This document shows, piece by piece, positions 1-6,475 of a stretch of DNA of 15,001 bases. The notes beneath the pieces were generated by a model that worked only from the letters and a program-made list of their open reading frames with translations, searched no databases and was not told the origin of the DNA. Source of the DNA: CAYUVA01 sp964448115 [NCBI: uncultured bacterium] (GTDB lineage Bacteria; CAYUVA01); NCBI GenBank assembly GCA_964448115.1, contig CAYUVA010000063.1, positions 1-15,001 of the forward strand. Direction: 5' to 3'. Every line of letters starts with the position of its first letter. Within the stretch, counting starts at the first letter, position 1. Made by a program: the position numbers and the translations under genes.

Positions 1-27
1 ATTGTATGGCAAAAAGCGTTTTTTAAC

Positions 28-51
28 CACCAAGGCACAAAGGCACTAAGG
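28..51. repeat. Three tandem 8-bp units CACNAAGG
   Basis: Three consecutive octamers read CACCAAGG, CACAAAGG and CACTAAGG, differing only at the fourth base. The flanking T-run and the first units match, over 21 bp without mismatch (18-38), the reverse complement of 7949-7969. This is therefore a dispersed repeat and not chance low complexity. No coding frame covers it. Confidence 0.85.
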
Positions 52-55
52 GGAA

Positions 56-87
56 GTGATACCGTGATATGGTGATAGCGTGATATC
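56..87. repeat. Four tandem 8-bp units GTGATANN
   Basis: The units GTGATACC, GTGATATG, GTGATAGC and GTGATATC follow one another directly. The first six bases are invariant and only the last two vary. It lies 4 bp after the CACNAAGG array and has the same period but an unrelated unit. Its function is unknown. Confidence 0.85.
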
Positions 88-214
88 GTTGCAGGAGTGT
101 TGTTTAAGGGGGCAACTTCCTTATCCGAGCATTGATTGTAAGCAAGCGGTCAAGTAATGGTGTTGCAGGGATTATACACCCTGTCTCCCCCAGGGGCGAG
201 CCACCCCTCTTCTA

Positions 215-352
215 TCATTCCCGCCCCGCACTTGATGCGGCGCAGGAATGACAGTTGGAGGGGGGATGATGGATGCCTGCATGCGCGAGAATGACAAGGG
301 CTGGATGCCCGCCGAAGTTTACCTGGCACTTGGTGCGGCGCGGGAATGACAA
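215..352. repeat. Cluster of three GAATGACA-ending palindromic elements
   Basis: Three copies of GAATGACA occur at 246-253, 289-296 and 344-351. The first closes a hairpin: about 14-nt arms at 217-230 and 236-249 pair with two mismatches around a short loop. The third repeats the right half of the first almost exactly (GCACTTG, one change, TGCGGCGC, one change, GGAATGACA). The second is shorter and starts GGATGCCTGC. All point the same way. They resemble the dispersed GC-rich palindromes ending in GGGAATGACA seen between genes in many bacteria. A run of ten G follows at 355-364. From 88 to 214 I see only a weak CAGGG/CCCTG hairpin (166-183). Confidence 0.7.
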
Positions 353-376
353 AAGGGGGGGGGGTAATAAACTCCT

Positions 377-418
377 AAACGAGAAACAAGAAACTAAAAA
401 CAAGGAACAAAAGACGAG
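377..418. repeat. Six tandem 7-bp units, consensus AAACAAG
   Basis: The units AAACGAG, AAACAAG, AAACTAA, AAACAAG, GAACAAA and AGACGAG fill 42 bp exactly. The array is purine-rich on the plus strand. Its last unit supplies one arm of the candidate terminator of the minus-strand grpE cluster, and the preceding A-rich units would be read as a broken U tract. It lies 31 bp beyond the stop codon of the DUF4911 gene. Confidence 0.75.
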
Positions 419-434
419 AAGCTTTCCATCGTCT
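405..434 (-). terminator. Candidate intrinsic terminator of the grpE cluster
   Basis: Read on the minus strand, AGACGA (434-429) pairs with TCGTCT (417-412) across an 11-nt loop that has some internal pairing. It is followed by TTTTGTTCC and more T-rich sequence. It lies 16 bp after the stop of the DUF4911 gene. The stem is short (6 bp), so this is a moderate call. Confidence 0.45.
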
Positions 435-449
435 ATATTGCTTCTACAT

Positions 450-674
450 TCAGGAGGAATGGATCGCCTGGATAGTCAAAGGGAATTTTGCCTTGAACTC
501 TTCGAGTATTGCCTTTACATCATCCTCGAATCGAGGCGAAATCGAGATACGAAGGATGCCCTGATCAGCATCGATTGTGGAGACAAGAGCTATGCCCTCA
601 TAACTCTCAATAATATGAACGATATAGGCGATCTTGTCCCTACTTACCTTTATAAACAGGCTTTGGGTATCCAT
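450..674 (-). CDS. Small DUF4911-family protein
   Basis: A 74-residue protein of unknown function. Its sequence matches the pattern I associate with DUF4911: an N-terminal strand with a V-x-R-x-K-I-A-Y segment (residues 10-17), then E-S-Y-E-G, a T-I-D-A-D-Q-G turn, and a strand of alternating hydrophobics before a helix at about 49-62. It is a compact alpha/beta fold with no signal peptide, membrane segment or catalytic motif, so a cytoplasmic regulatory or binding role is an inference only. It starts 19 bp after the grpE stop and probably shares its transcript. I see no good Shine-Dalgarno before the ATG at 674, which suggests reinitiation after grpE or leaderless-like initiation. Family assignment is from memory of the family pattern. 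Confidence 0.78.
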   Translation of the reverse strand: MDTQSLFIKVSRDKIAYIVHIIESYEGIALVSTIDADQGILRISISPRFEDDVKAILEEFKAKFPLTIQAIHSS

Positions 675-685
675 ACAAATACGAT

Positions 686-701
686 CTATCGGGCTATCGG
701 G
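686..701. repeat. Perfect 8-bp tandem duplication at the grpE stop codon
   Basis: CTATCGGG occurs twice back to back. On the minus strand (CCCGATAG twice) the first copy read supplies the TAG stop of grpE, and the second copy is untranslated. It looks like a slippage duplication that left the GrpE C-terminus intact. Confidence 0.7.
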
Positions 702-1293
702 AGACGATGACCATGGCAGGTCTGAGAAGCTGATCTTTGTACAGGTATCCCTTTGATAGCTCCTCGACTATTGTATTAGGCTCGATATCATCCCTGTGCA
801 AGGTCGCTACCGCCTCGGCGTATTCAGGATCGAACTGCTCTCCGACAAGGTCCAGTACCTTGATCTGTTCGCTTTCCAGGATGCTGAGGAACTCTTTATA
901 TATCAGCTCGAGTCCTTGGATTATCGTCTGCGGAGCGCCCGATTCTCTAGCGGACTTGATTCCGTTTATTATTACATCTCCAATGGGCAAGAATTCTCTA
1001 AAGCACTCTGCTTTGGTTCTTTGTTTACACTGCTCGATATCATTATAGTGTCGTTTCTTATAATTATCGAATTCTGCCATAAGGCGCTGGTAACGATCCT
1101 TTAACTCTTCAGCCTCCTTAACCTTTTGGAGAAGCTCAAGATATTCGGCAGTGGTGATGGCTGTAGGCAACCCTTGCTTCGTTGGATCGTCCGATGATTC
1201 AGCATTATCATCGGCTGTTAGCGCGGAGTTACTCCCATCTTCGTTCTCGATATCATCAATAGTTATCTTTATGTCATCATTCGATTCGCTCAT
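694..1293 (-). CDS. grpE: Nucleotide exchange factor GrpE
   Basis: GrpE releases ADP from DnaK, resetting the Hsp70 chaperone cycle in the cytoplasm. The 199-residue length is normal. Residues 1-47 are an acidic, disordered-looking tail. Residues 50-100 form the long dimerising helix, containing D-R-Y-Q-R-L-M-A-E-F-D-N-Y-K-K-R typical of the family. The C-terminal beta domain carries GEQFDPEYAEAV (151-162) and the hallmark G-Y-x6-LLRPAMV-x-V near the end. The usual H in the FDPxxHEAV signature is replaced by A. The ATG at 1293 has AGGA four bases upstream. dnaK, dnaJ and hrcA are not adjacent, and I see no CIRCE element upstream, so heat-shock control is not evident here. Confidence 0.97.
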   Translation of the reverse strand: MSESNDDIKITIDDIENEDGSNSALTADDNAESSDDPTKQGLPTAITTAEYLELLQKVKEAEELKDRYQRLMAEFDNYKKRHYNDIEQCKQRTKAECFREFLPIGDVIINGIKSARESGAPQTIIQGLELIYKEFLSILESEQIKVLDLVGEQFDPEYAEAVATLHRDDIEPNTIVEELSKGYLYKDQLLRPAMVIVSR

Positions 1294-1357
1294 AGTTTCC
1301 TATATTAACATTTATAATAGTTGGAAAGTTTCATTGTCTGGGATTAAATTGCGCGAC

Positions 1358-1391
1358 AAATAGACTTTCGATGGTTTGCAATTGTCTATTT
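1358..1391. other. Inverted repeat overlapping the end of the 131-aa gene
   Basis: AAATAGAC (1358-1365) and GTCTATTT (1384-1391) are perfect inverted arms separated by 18 bp. The TAG stop of the upstream minus-strand gene lies in the right arm. On the plus strand the right arm runs into a T-run. The hairpin is AT-rich and weak. It may be a processing or attenuation site between this gene and grpE, or a protein-binding palindrome. Confidence 0.45.
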
Positions 1392-1781
1392 TTCCGAGGT
1401 TTCTTGCTTGTTCTTGGCGTAAGTGAGATACTCGATGATGACCTGCTCCAATGTTTTTTCAGATAAAAGATTGTGCACCATCTTATTGATGTATGTATCC
1501 TCGTACCTGCCGGCTTTGACTCGGTTTATTACAAAGGTATGCTGGCATTCCATCAATGCCTCAATGACAGCGTCCTTCTGTGGCAGATCGGATATATCTC
1601 CATGCGGTGTAACCATGCTGTTGTGCACCCTGCCAGACAGGTAGATGAAGGTCTGTACGCTTGGATAGTTACTCAATTTGCTCGGTTGGGTTACAACGAT
1701 ATACCGCTTCAGTTCTTTGCCATCATCATACTCGACCTCGGTCATGAACCTTTCAAGTTGCTTTCTATCCCCTAGTGCCAT
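1386..1781 (-). CDS. Unrecognised 131-aa protein upstream of grpE
   Basis: I do not recognise this protein. It has 131 residues, is soluble and charged, and has no signal peptide or membrane segment. Residues 12-35 look like beta strands around an acidic turn (V-E-Y-D-D-G-K-E). A short T-P-H-G-D segment occurs near residue 60. The second half is helical, with a KMVHNLLSEKTLEQVIIEYL stretch and a charged tail ending in E-T-S-E-K. One Cys (C79) is present. It is transcribed toward grpE with a 92-bp gap holding an inverted repeat, so it may be co-transcribed with grpE or be a separate unit. The ATG at 1781 has only a weak, distant AGGG as ribosome site. The coding call rests on frame length and protein-like composition. 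Confidence 0.7.
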   Translation of the reverse strand: MALGDRKQLERFMTEVEYDDGKELKRYIVVTQPSKLSNYPSVQTFIYLSGRVHNSMVTPHGDISDLPQKDAVIEALMECQHTFVINRVKAGRYEDTYINKMVHNLLSEKTLEQVIIEYLTYAKNKQETSEK

Positions 1782-1904
1782 TTCGCTTTAAGCCCTTTCT
1801 TCCCATGGTACACTTAACTAAAGAAAAATCAAGTCTAAGGAAGTGCTATTTTTATTATTAAACTAATTCTGAAGATGGGATGATGTCTCTTTGTTGAAGA
1901 GAAG

Positions 1905-1934
1905 TTGACATTAGGCATTCGATCCGCTTAAGCT
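1905..1934 (+). promoter_or_regulatory. Candidate sigma70-type promoter for the epimerase gene
   Basis: A perfect TTGACA lies at 1905-1910 in the 192-bp intergenic space between the divergent 131-aa gene and the epimerase. With an 18-bp spacer the -10 would be TAAGCT, which is poor. The rest of 1782-1973 is AT-rich; a possible minus-strand promoter (TTGATT, 16 bp, TACCAT) occurs near 1824-1851, and I see no other structure. Confidence 0.3.
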
Positions 1935-1973
1935 AATAAGGTTATATTTTGAAGATGCAAATCTAAATAACAG

Positions 1974-3005
1974 GTGAAAGTGCTCATAACAGGCGGGGCG
2001 GGGTTCATCGGATGCAACACCGCCCAAAGATTCATCCAAGATGGACACCAGGTGATCATCATCGATGATCTCTCCAGGCGGGGAAGTAACATAAACCTAA
2101 AGTGGCTTCACCGCCAAGGCAGCCTCGAATTTCACCAGCTCGATATCGCCGATTACCAGTCGCTGGAGCCTGCGCTAAAGCGATATGACAGATTGGATGC
2201 AATAATCCATCTAGCAGCGCAGCCAGCGGTTACCACCTCCCTTGATAACCCGCGCCGGGACTTTTTAACCAATGCCCTGGGCACATTCAACATGCTGGAG
2301 ATTACCAGGCAGCGCTACGCAGAGGCAATTTTCATCTATTCATCGACCAACAAGGTCTATGGTGCCCTGGAAGGGCTTTGCCTACAGGAGGGTGATAAAC
2401 GCTACCAGGCTCCTGGGCTGCCTGCTGGGGTCGCGGAATCGGCGCAGCTCGACTTCCACTCCCCCTACGGATGCAGCAAGGGAGCAGGCGACCAGTATGT
2501 GCGCGATTACCACCGAATCTTTAATTTGCGCACCGTGGTCTTCAGGCAGTCTTGTATCTACGGCTATCGGCAGTTCGGCGTGGAGGATCAGGGCTGGGTT
2601 GCCTGGTTCGCTATCGCAGCCCTGCTGGGAAAGCCAATCACCCTCTACGGCAACGGCAAGCAGGTTCGAGACATTCTATTCATCGACGATCTGGTCGAGC
2701 TATACATAATGGCTATTGAGCGGATCGACCGCATAAGCGGCGAGATTTTCAACATCGGTGGCGGAGCCGAGAATGCCCTATCGCTGATCGAGTTCCTTGA
2801 GCTGCTCGAAGCAAAGGTAGGGACTAAACTAAAGCTTGGCTACCAAGGGTGGCGCCCCGGCGACCAGCCCCTTTTTATCTCAGATAACTCCAAGGCGAAC
2901 GATGCAATCGGCTGGAAGCCAAGGACCAACTATAGCAAAGGCATCGAGAAGCTCATTCGCTGGATAAAGGAAAATCTCAACACCATCAGGGGCTTTTACG
3001 AGTAA
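1974..3005 (+). CDS. NAD-dependent epimerase/dehydratase, CDP-paratose 2-epimerase-like
   Basis: An extended short-chain dehydrogenase acting on a nucleotide sugar; the closest pattern I recall is CDP-paratose (tyvelose) 2-epimerase. It has 343 residues, normal for the family. The Rossmann dinucleotide loop GGAGFIG is at 7-13, with D31-D32 at the end of the second strand. The catalytic set is S123-S124-T125 with Y165 and K169 in S-P-Y-G-C-S-K. The family-like stretch R-Q-S-C-I-Y-G followed by Q-F-G-V-E-D-Q-G-W-V-A-W-F is present, then V-R-D-x-L-x-I-D-D-L. The start is GTG at 1974, because an in-frame TAA lies two codons upstream and MKVLITGGAG is the expected N-terminus. The ribosome site is weak. 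It overlaps the next gene by 1 bp (TAATG), so the two are translationally coupled. The exact sugar is an inference. Confidence 0.93.
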   Translation: MKVLITGGAGFIGCNTAQRFIQDGHQVIIIDDLSRRGSNINLKWLHRQGSLEFHQLDIADYQSLEPALKRYDRLDAIIHLAAQPAVTTSLDNPRRDFLTNALGTFNMLEITRQRYAEAIFIYSSTNKVYGALEGLCLQEGDKRYQAPGLPAGVAESAQLDFHSPYGCSKGAGDQYVRDYHRIFNLRTVVFRQSCIYGYRQFGVEDQGWVAWFAIAALLGKPITLYGNGKQVRDILFIDDLVELYIMAIERIDRISGEIFNIGGGAENALSLIEFLELLEAKVGTKLKLGYQGWRPGDQPLFISDNSKANDAIGWKPRTNYSKGIEKLIRWIKENLNTIRGFYE

Positions 3006-4123
3006 TGACTCCCTTCGAGGTCAAGGCAGACTGTCGCTACTACATCGGGGAGAAGCCGTGCAAGTTCAAGCGCCTCTGCTACGGTTGCGAGCACTATGCA
3101 AAGCCGGATGCCAGGATATTAATCATCAAGCTCGGCGCTTTGGGGGATGTCCTGAGGACGACCAGCATCCTGCACGGCTTGAAACGAAAGTTCCCCGAAT
3201 GCCACATAACATGGTTAACCGAGTCTCCCTCGCTCCAGTTGCTTAGCAATATCCCCCAGATAGACAGGCTGCTTTCCTTTAATTACGCAGACTGCCTGGC
3301 GCTCGAGGTCATGGAGTTCGATTACCTGTACAACTTTGACAAGGTTCCCGCAGCCACCTCCTTGGCGGTCAAGGTCAAGGCGAGACATAAGCTCGGCTTC
3401 AGCATCGATGCCAACGGAGCGCTAGGGGTCTTCAACCAGGCTAGCCTTTATGCGCTGAGACTAGGACTCGATGATGAGCTGAAGTTCAGGCATAACACCG
3501 AGACCTACCAGGAGACCACCTTCAAGCAGGCTCAGCTTGAATATAAAAACGATGGATATATCTTCAACCTGACCGAAGATGAAAGGCAGGTTTCGGTTGA
3601 GCTTCGCAAAGAGCTGAAGCCTCCCTTGATCGGATTGAACACCGGCGCCGGGGATATCTTTGCAACCAAACGCTGGACAGCGGAGGGATTCATCAGGCTC
3701 GCCGAGCTGATTCATCACAAAGGCTTGGGCAGTATCCTAGTCCTGGGCGGTCCCAGCGAGGTGGAGAGGAACAGCTTTATTACCGCCGAGCTAAGCAAGA
3801 AAGGTATCCCGCACTATGATGCTGGCTGCCACAATCCCATCCGCCGTTTTGCGAGCATTATAAATGCCTGCGATGTTATCGTTACTGCGGATAGCATTGC
3901 GATGCATCTCGGATTGGCTCTGGGGCGCAAGGTGGTGGTCTTTTTCGGACCTACTTGCGCACAGGAGGTCGAGATGTACGGCAGGGGTATCAAGATCGTT
4001 AAGCAAAGGGACTGTGCGCCATGCTATAAATCAGTCTGCCCGGAGCCGCCCTCATGCATCGAGGAGATGACACCCGATGAGGTGCTAGCCGGGATAGAAA
4101 AGCTACTAGCCAAGATGGAATAA
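3005..4123 (+). CDS. Glycosyltransferase family 9 (heptosyltransferase-like) with N-terminal Cys cluster
   Basis: A GT-B enzyme of the ADP-heptose:LPS heptosyltransferase family, likely adding a sugar to a surface glycan at the cytoplasmic face of the inner membrane. Length is 372. Family marks are I-K-L-G-A-L-G-D-V-L-R-T-T (41-53), the donor-side N-T-G-A-G segment with K-R-W near the middle, and T-A-D-S-I-A-M-H-L followed by V-V-V-F-F-G-P-T. The C-terminus has C-A-P-C-Y-K-S-V-C-P and then a further Cys, seen in many GT9 proteins. An added N-terminal block has cysteines C10, C19, C25 and C28 (C-x8-C-x5-C-x2-C) just before the first strand; it may bind metal. The ATG overlaps the epimerase stop, so the two enzymes are probably used together. 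The acceptor is unknown. Confidence 0.92.
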   Translation: MTPFEVKADCRYYIGEKPCKFKRLCYGCEHYAKPDARILIIKLGALGDVLRTTSILHGLKRKFPECHITWLTESPSLQLLSNIPQIDRLLSFNYADCLALEVMEFDYLYNFDKVPAATSLAVKVKARHKLGFSIDANGALGVFNQASLYALRLGLDDELKFRHNTETYQETTFKQAQLEYKNDGYIFNLTEDERQVSVELRKELKPPLIGLNTGAGDIFATKRWTAEGFIRLAELIHHKGLGSILVLGGPSEVERNSFITAELSKKGIPHYDAGCHNPIRRFASIINACDVIVTADSIAMHLGLALGRKVVVFFGPTCAQEVEMYGRGIKIVKQRDCAPCYKSVCPEPPSCIEEMTPDEVLAGIEKLLAKME

Positions 4124-4153
4124 CTAAGAGTGGATTAGCCTTATACCATTGTG

Positions 4154-4171
4154 GAAGGAGATAAGAGGTTG
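4154..4171 (+). promoter_or_regulatory. Ribosome binding site setting a TTG start for nfnA
   Basis: GAAGGAG (4154-4160) lies 8 bp upstream of TTG at 4169. The upstream in-frame GTG at 4151 overlaps this site and has no ribosome site of its own. Starting at TTG gives M-Y-K-I-I-R-K-E-Q-L, which matches the usual M-Y-K-I N-terminus of the family. Confidence 0.75.
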
Positions 4172-5011
4172 TACAAGATCATCCGAAAAGAACAGCTTAG
4201 CGGAAACAACTCACTACTCGAGGTACGAGCAGAACTGGTGGCCAACAAGGCTAAGGCAGGGCAGTTCGTTATCATCAGACCCGACGAGATCGGGGAAAGG
4301 ATACCGATATCCCTGGCTGGCATCCATCCGGAAAAGGGGACTTTAACCATGGTGATCCAAAAGGTCGGTGTAACCTCAGCCAAGGTCTGTGCCAAAGGGG
4401 AGGGAGAATATCTGCACGATCTGGTCGGTCCTCTTGGAAAGCCAACCCATATAGATAAGTTCGGCAATGTCTTTCTCGTGGGTGGTGGCATCGGCATTGC
4501 GCCTTTATACCCGGTAGCCAAGGCGATGAAGGAGGCTTCAAACAAGGTCAATATCATCATCGGCGCCAGGGATGAGAGCCTGCTCATCTACGAGAAGGAA
4601 TTGGCTGAGGTGAGCGATGGGGTCTTTATCACCACCGACAACGGCAGCAAGGGAAGAAAGGGCTTTGTAACCGATGAGCTTAAAGCGCATATCGAGGCAG
4701 GGGAAAAGATAGAGCTTGTAATCGCGATTGGCCCGGTAATAATGATGCGAGCAGTGAGCGAGCTAACCAAGCCGCATGGCATAAAGACCATCGTCAGCCT
4801 GAACCCTATCATGGTCGATGGCACCGGCATGTGCGGAGCCTGTCGGGTTACCGTGGGGGGGAAGGTCAACTTCGCCTGCGTTGATGGACCCGAATTCGAC
4901 GCCCACCTGGTCGATTTCGATGAGCTTATACTGCGCAACCAGTACTACCTCGAAGAGGAGAGATACTCCTATGACCTTTTCAAGAGACATCATAGCGGAG
5001 GTTGCTGCTAA
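4169..5011 (+). CDS. nfnA: NfnA/SudB-like ferredoxin-NADP(+) reductase subunit alpha
   Basis: Small FAD- and [2Fe-2S]-containing subunit of the Nfn (NADH-dependent ferredoxin:NADP+) complex or of the related sulfide dehydrogenase, in the cytoplasm. From the TTG start it has 280 residues, the usual size. The FAD-binding barrel carries A-K-A-G-Q-F-V-I-I-R (28-37) and G-E-R-I-P-I-S; the nucleotide domain has F-L-V-G-G-G-I-G-I-A-P-L-Y-P (102-115). The [2Fe-2S] site is D217, C222, C225 and C237 in V-D-G-T-G-M-C-G-A-C, the Asp plus three Cys pattern described for NfnA. The C-terminus ends in two cysteines. It is 45 bp after the glycosyltransferase and 2 bp before nfnB. Whether it bifurcates electrons or acts as a sulfide/polysulfide oxidoreductase cannot be told from sequence. 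Confidence 0.93.
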   Translation: MYKIIRKEQLSGNNSLLEVRAELVANKAKAGQFVIIRPDEIGERIPISLAGIHPEKGTLTMVIQKVGVTSAKVCAKGEGEYLHDLVGPLGKPTHIDKFGNVFLVGGGIGIAPLYPVAKAMKEASNKVNIIIGARDESLLIYEKELAEVSDGVFITTDNGSKGRKGFVTDELKAHIEAGEKIELVIAIGPVIMMRAVSELTKPHGIKTIVSLNPIMVDGTGMCGACRVTVGGKVNFACVDGPEFDAHLVDFDELILRNQYYLEEERYSYDLFKRHHSGGCC

Positions 5012-5013
5012 CC

Positions 5014-6468
5014 ATGGCTGAGACAAGCAAGGACAAGAAGAAGAAAAAAGAAAAGATCAAGATAATCCCCAAGAAGTACCCTAGCCCGGAACAAGATCCC
5101 AAGCAGCGGATAAACAACTTCAGCGAGGTAGCTCTGGGGCTGGATGAACAGACAGCCATAAAAGAGGCGCAACGCTGCCTATTCTGCAAGAAAGCGCCAT
5201 GTATCCCCGGCTGCCCGGTCGAGATAGATATACCCGGCTTCCTTAAGCTTATAATCGAGGGTAAGTTTGTGGAGGCTGCGCGCAAGATCAAGGAGAAAAA
5301 CGCACTGCCAGCGATATGCGGAAGGGTATGTCCCCAGGAGACGCAGTGCGAGGTGGTCTGCGCATTGGCACATAAATTCGAGCCGGTGGCTATCGGCAGG
5401 CTGGAACGATTCGTCGCCGATTATGAGCGAAAGATAAGCGCAGTCGAGATGCCTCAAAAAGCCCCTGCAACCGGAATGAAGGTGGCTGTGGTGGGAGCCG
5501 GACCCGCTGGCTTGACCGTGGCTGCTGACCTTGTGCAACTGGGGCACCAGGTTACTATCTTCGAGTCGCTGCACCTGCCCGGGGGGGTCCTCGTGTATGG
5601 CATCCCTGAATTCAGGCTACCCAAGGAGATAGTCAAGGCTGAGGTCGATTACCTGCAAAGGCTCGGCGTAAAGATCGTTACCAACTTCATCGTGGGCAAG
5701 ACAGCCAGCATAGATGAGCTTTTTGGTCAGGGCTACGATGCGATATTCTTGGGGTGTGGAGCCGGACTCCCCTACTTCATGGGTATCGAAGGCGAGAATG
5801 CGAGCGGGGTCTATTCTGCAAACGAGTTTCTGACCCGCGTCAACCTGATGAGAGCCTACGAGTTCCCCAAGTCCGACACGCCCATAAAAAAGACTAAGGT
5901 ATATGTAACCGTCGGCGGGGGCAATACGGCAATGGATGCAGCCAGGGTATCACTACGCTTGGGCGCTGAAAGATCGATCCTGGTCTATCGGCGCTCGGAA
6001 AAGGAGATGCCAGCAAGGATCGAGGAGATCGAACACGCCAAGGAAGAAGGGGTCGAATTCCATCTGCTCAGAAACCCCAAGCGCATCATCACTGACGAGA
6101 AGAACCGGGTAAAGGCGATGGAGATAATCAAGATGGAACTCGGAGAACCTGATGAATCGGGGAGAAGGAGACCTGTACCCATTGAAGGCTCTGAGTATAT
6201 CATCGACTGCGATGTGGTGATAGTTGCCATCGGACAAGAGCCGAATCCGCTGATCACCAAGGCAACCCCGGGACTGAAGCTTGGTAGAAAGAACACGGTC
6301 GTGATCGACAAGGAGACCGGACAGACCAGCATCCCCGGCGTATTTGCCGGCGGAGACATAGTTACCGGAGGCGCCACGGTCATTTTGGCAATGGGACAGG
6401 CAAGAGTAGCCGGCAGGGCGATGCACCAATACCTGATGAAGAAAAAAGGGGAGCGGGAGAGGTGCTAG
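5014..6468 (+). CDS. nfnB: NfnB/SudA-like subunit beta (GltD-type NADPH-dependent oxidoreductase)
   Basis: Large flavin subunit partnering NfnA; homologous to the small subunit of glutamate synthase (often annotated gltA or gltD). From the ATG at 5014 it has 484 residues. Two N-terminal [4Fe-4S] cluster motifs are complete: C55, C58, C63, C67 and C102, C106, C112, C116. The FAD loop GAGPAGL is at 161-167, the NADPH loop GGGNTAMD at 301-308, and the second FAD motif G-G-D-I-V-T-G-G-A-T at about 447-456. A Lys-rich stretch (7-21) precedes the ferredoxin-like part. GGAGG at 4997-5001 is 12 bp upstream. An in-frame TTG at 5002 would overlap nfnA and is less likely. No gltB-type large subunit is nearby, so the Nfn/Sud assignment is better than glutamate synthase. 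The frame ends 7 bp from a convergent gene. Confidence 0.94.
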   Translation: MAETSKDKKKKKEKIKIIPKKYPSPEQDPKQRINNFSEVALGLDEQTAIKEAQRCLFCKKAPCIPGCPVEIDIPGFLKLIIEGKFVEAARKIKEKNALPAICGRVCPQETQCEVVCALAHKFEPVAIGRLERFVADYERKISAVEMPQKAPATGMKVAVVGAGPAGLTVAADLVQLGHQVTIFESLHLPGGVLVYGIPEFRLPKEIVKAEVDYLQRLGVKIVTNFIVGKTASIDELFGQGYDAIFLGCGAGLPYFMGIEGENASGVYSANEFLTRVNLMRAYEFPKSDTPIKKTKVYVTVGGGNTAMDAARVSLRLGAERSILVYRRSEKEMPARIEEIEHAKEEGVEFHLLRNPKRIITDEKNRVKAMEIIKMELGEPDESGRRRPVPIEGSEYIIDCDVVIVAIGQEPNPLITKATPGLKLGRKNTVVIDKETGQTSIPGVFAGGDIVTGGATVILAMGQARVAGRAMHQYLMKKKGERERC

Positions 6469-6475
6469 CCACAGC

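Noticed and set aside
28-418. CRISPR array
   Set aside because: Repeat units are 7-8 bp and directly adjacent, without 25-40 bp repeats or unique spacers, and no cas gene is present.
273-710. Plus-strand 145-codon open frame
   Set aside because: It runs through the palindromes, the G-run and the heptamer array and then antisense to the DUF4911 gene; the protein is low-complexity and the opposite strand has the real gene.
1294-1385. CIRCE or sigma32 heat-shock element before grpE
   Set aside because: No TTAGCACTC/GAGTGCTAA inverted repeat or CTTGAA/CCCCAT pair is present; the inverted repeat there has different arms.
5014-6468. Glutamate synthase small subunit (GltD) as the function of nfnB
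   Set aside because: The homology is real, but no large glutamate synthase subunit is near, while an NfnA-type partner is 2 bp upstream.
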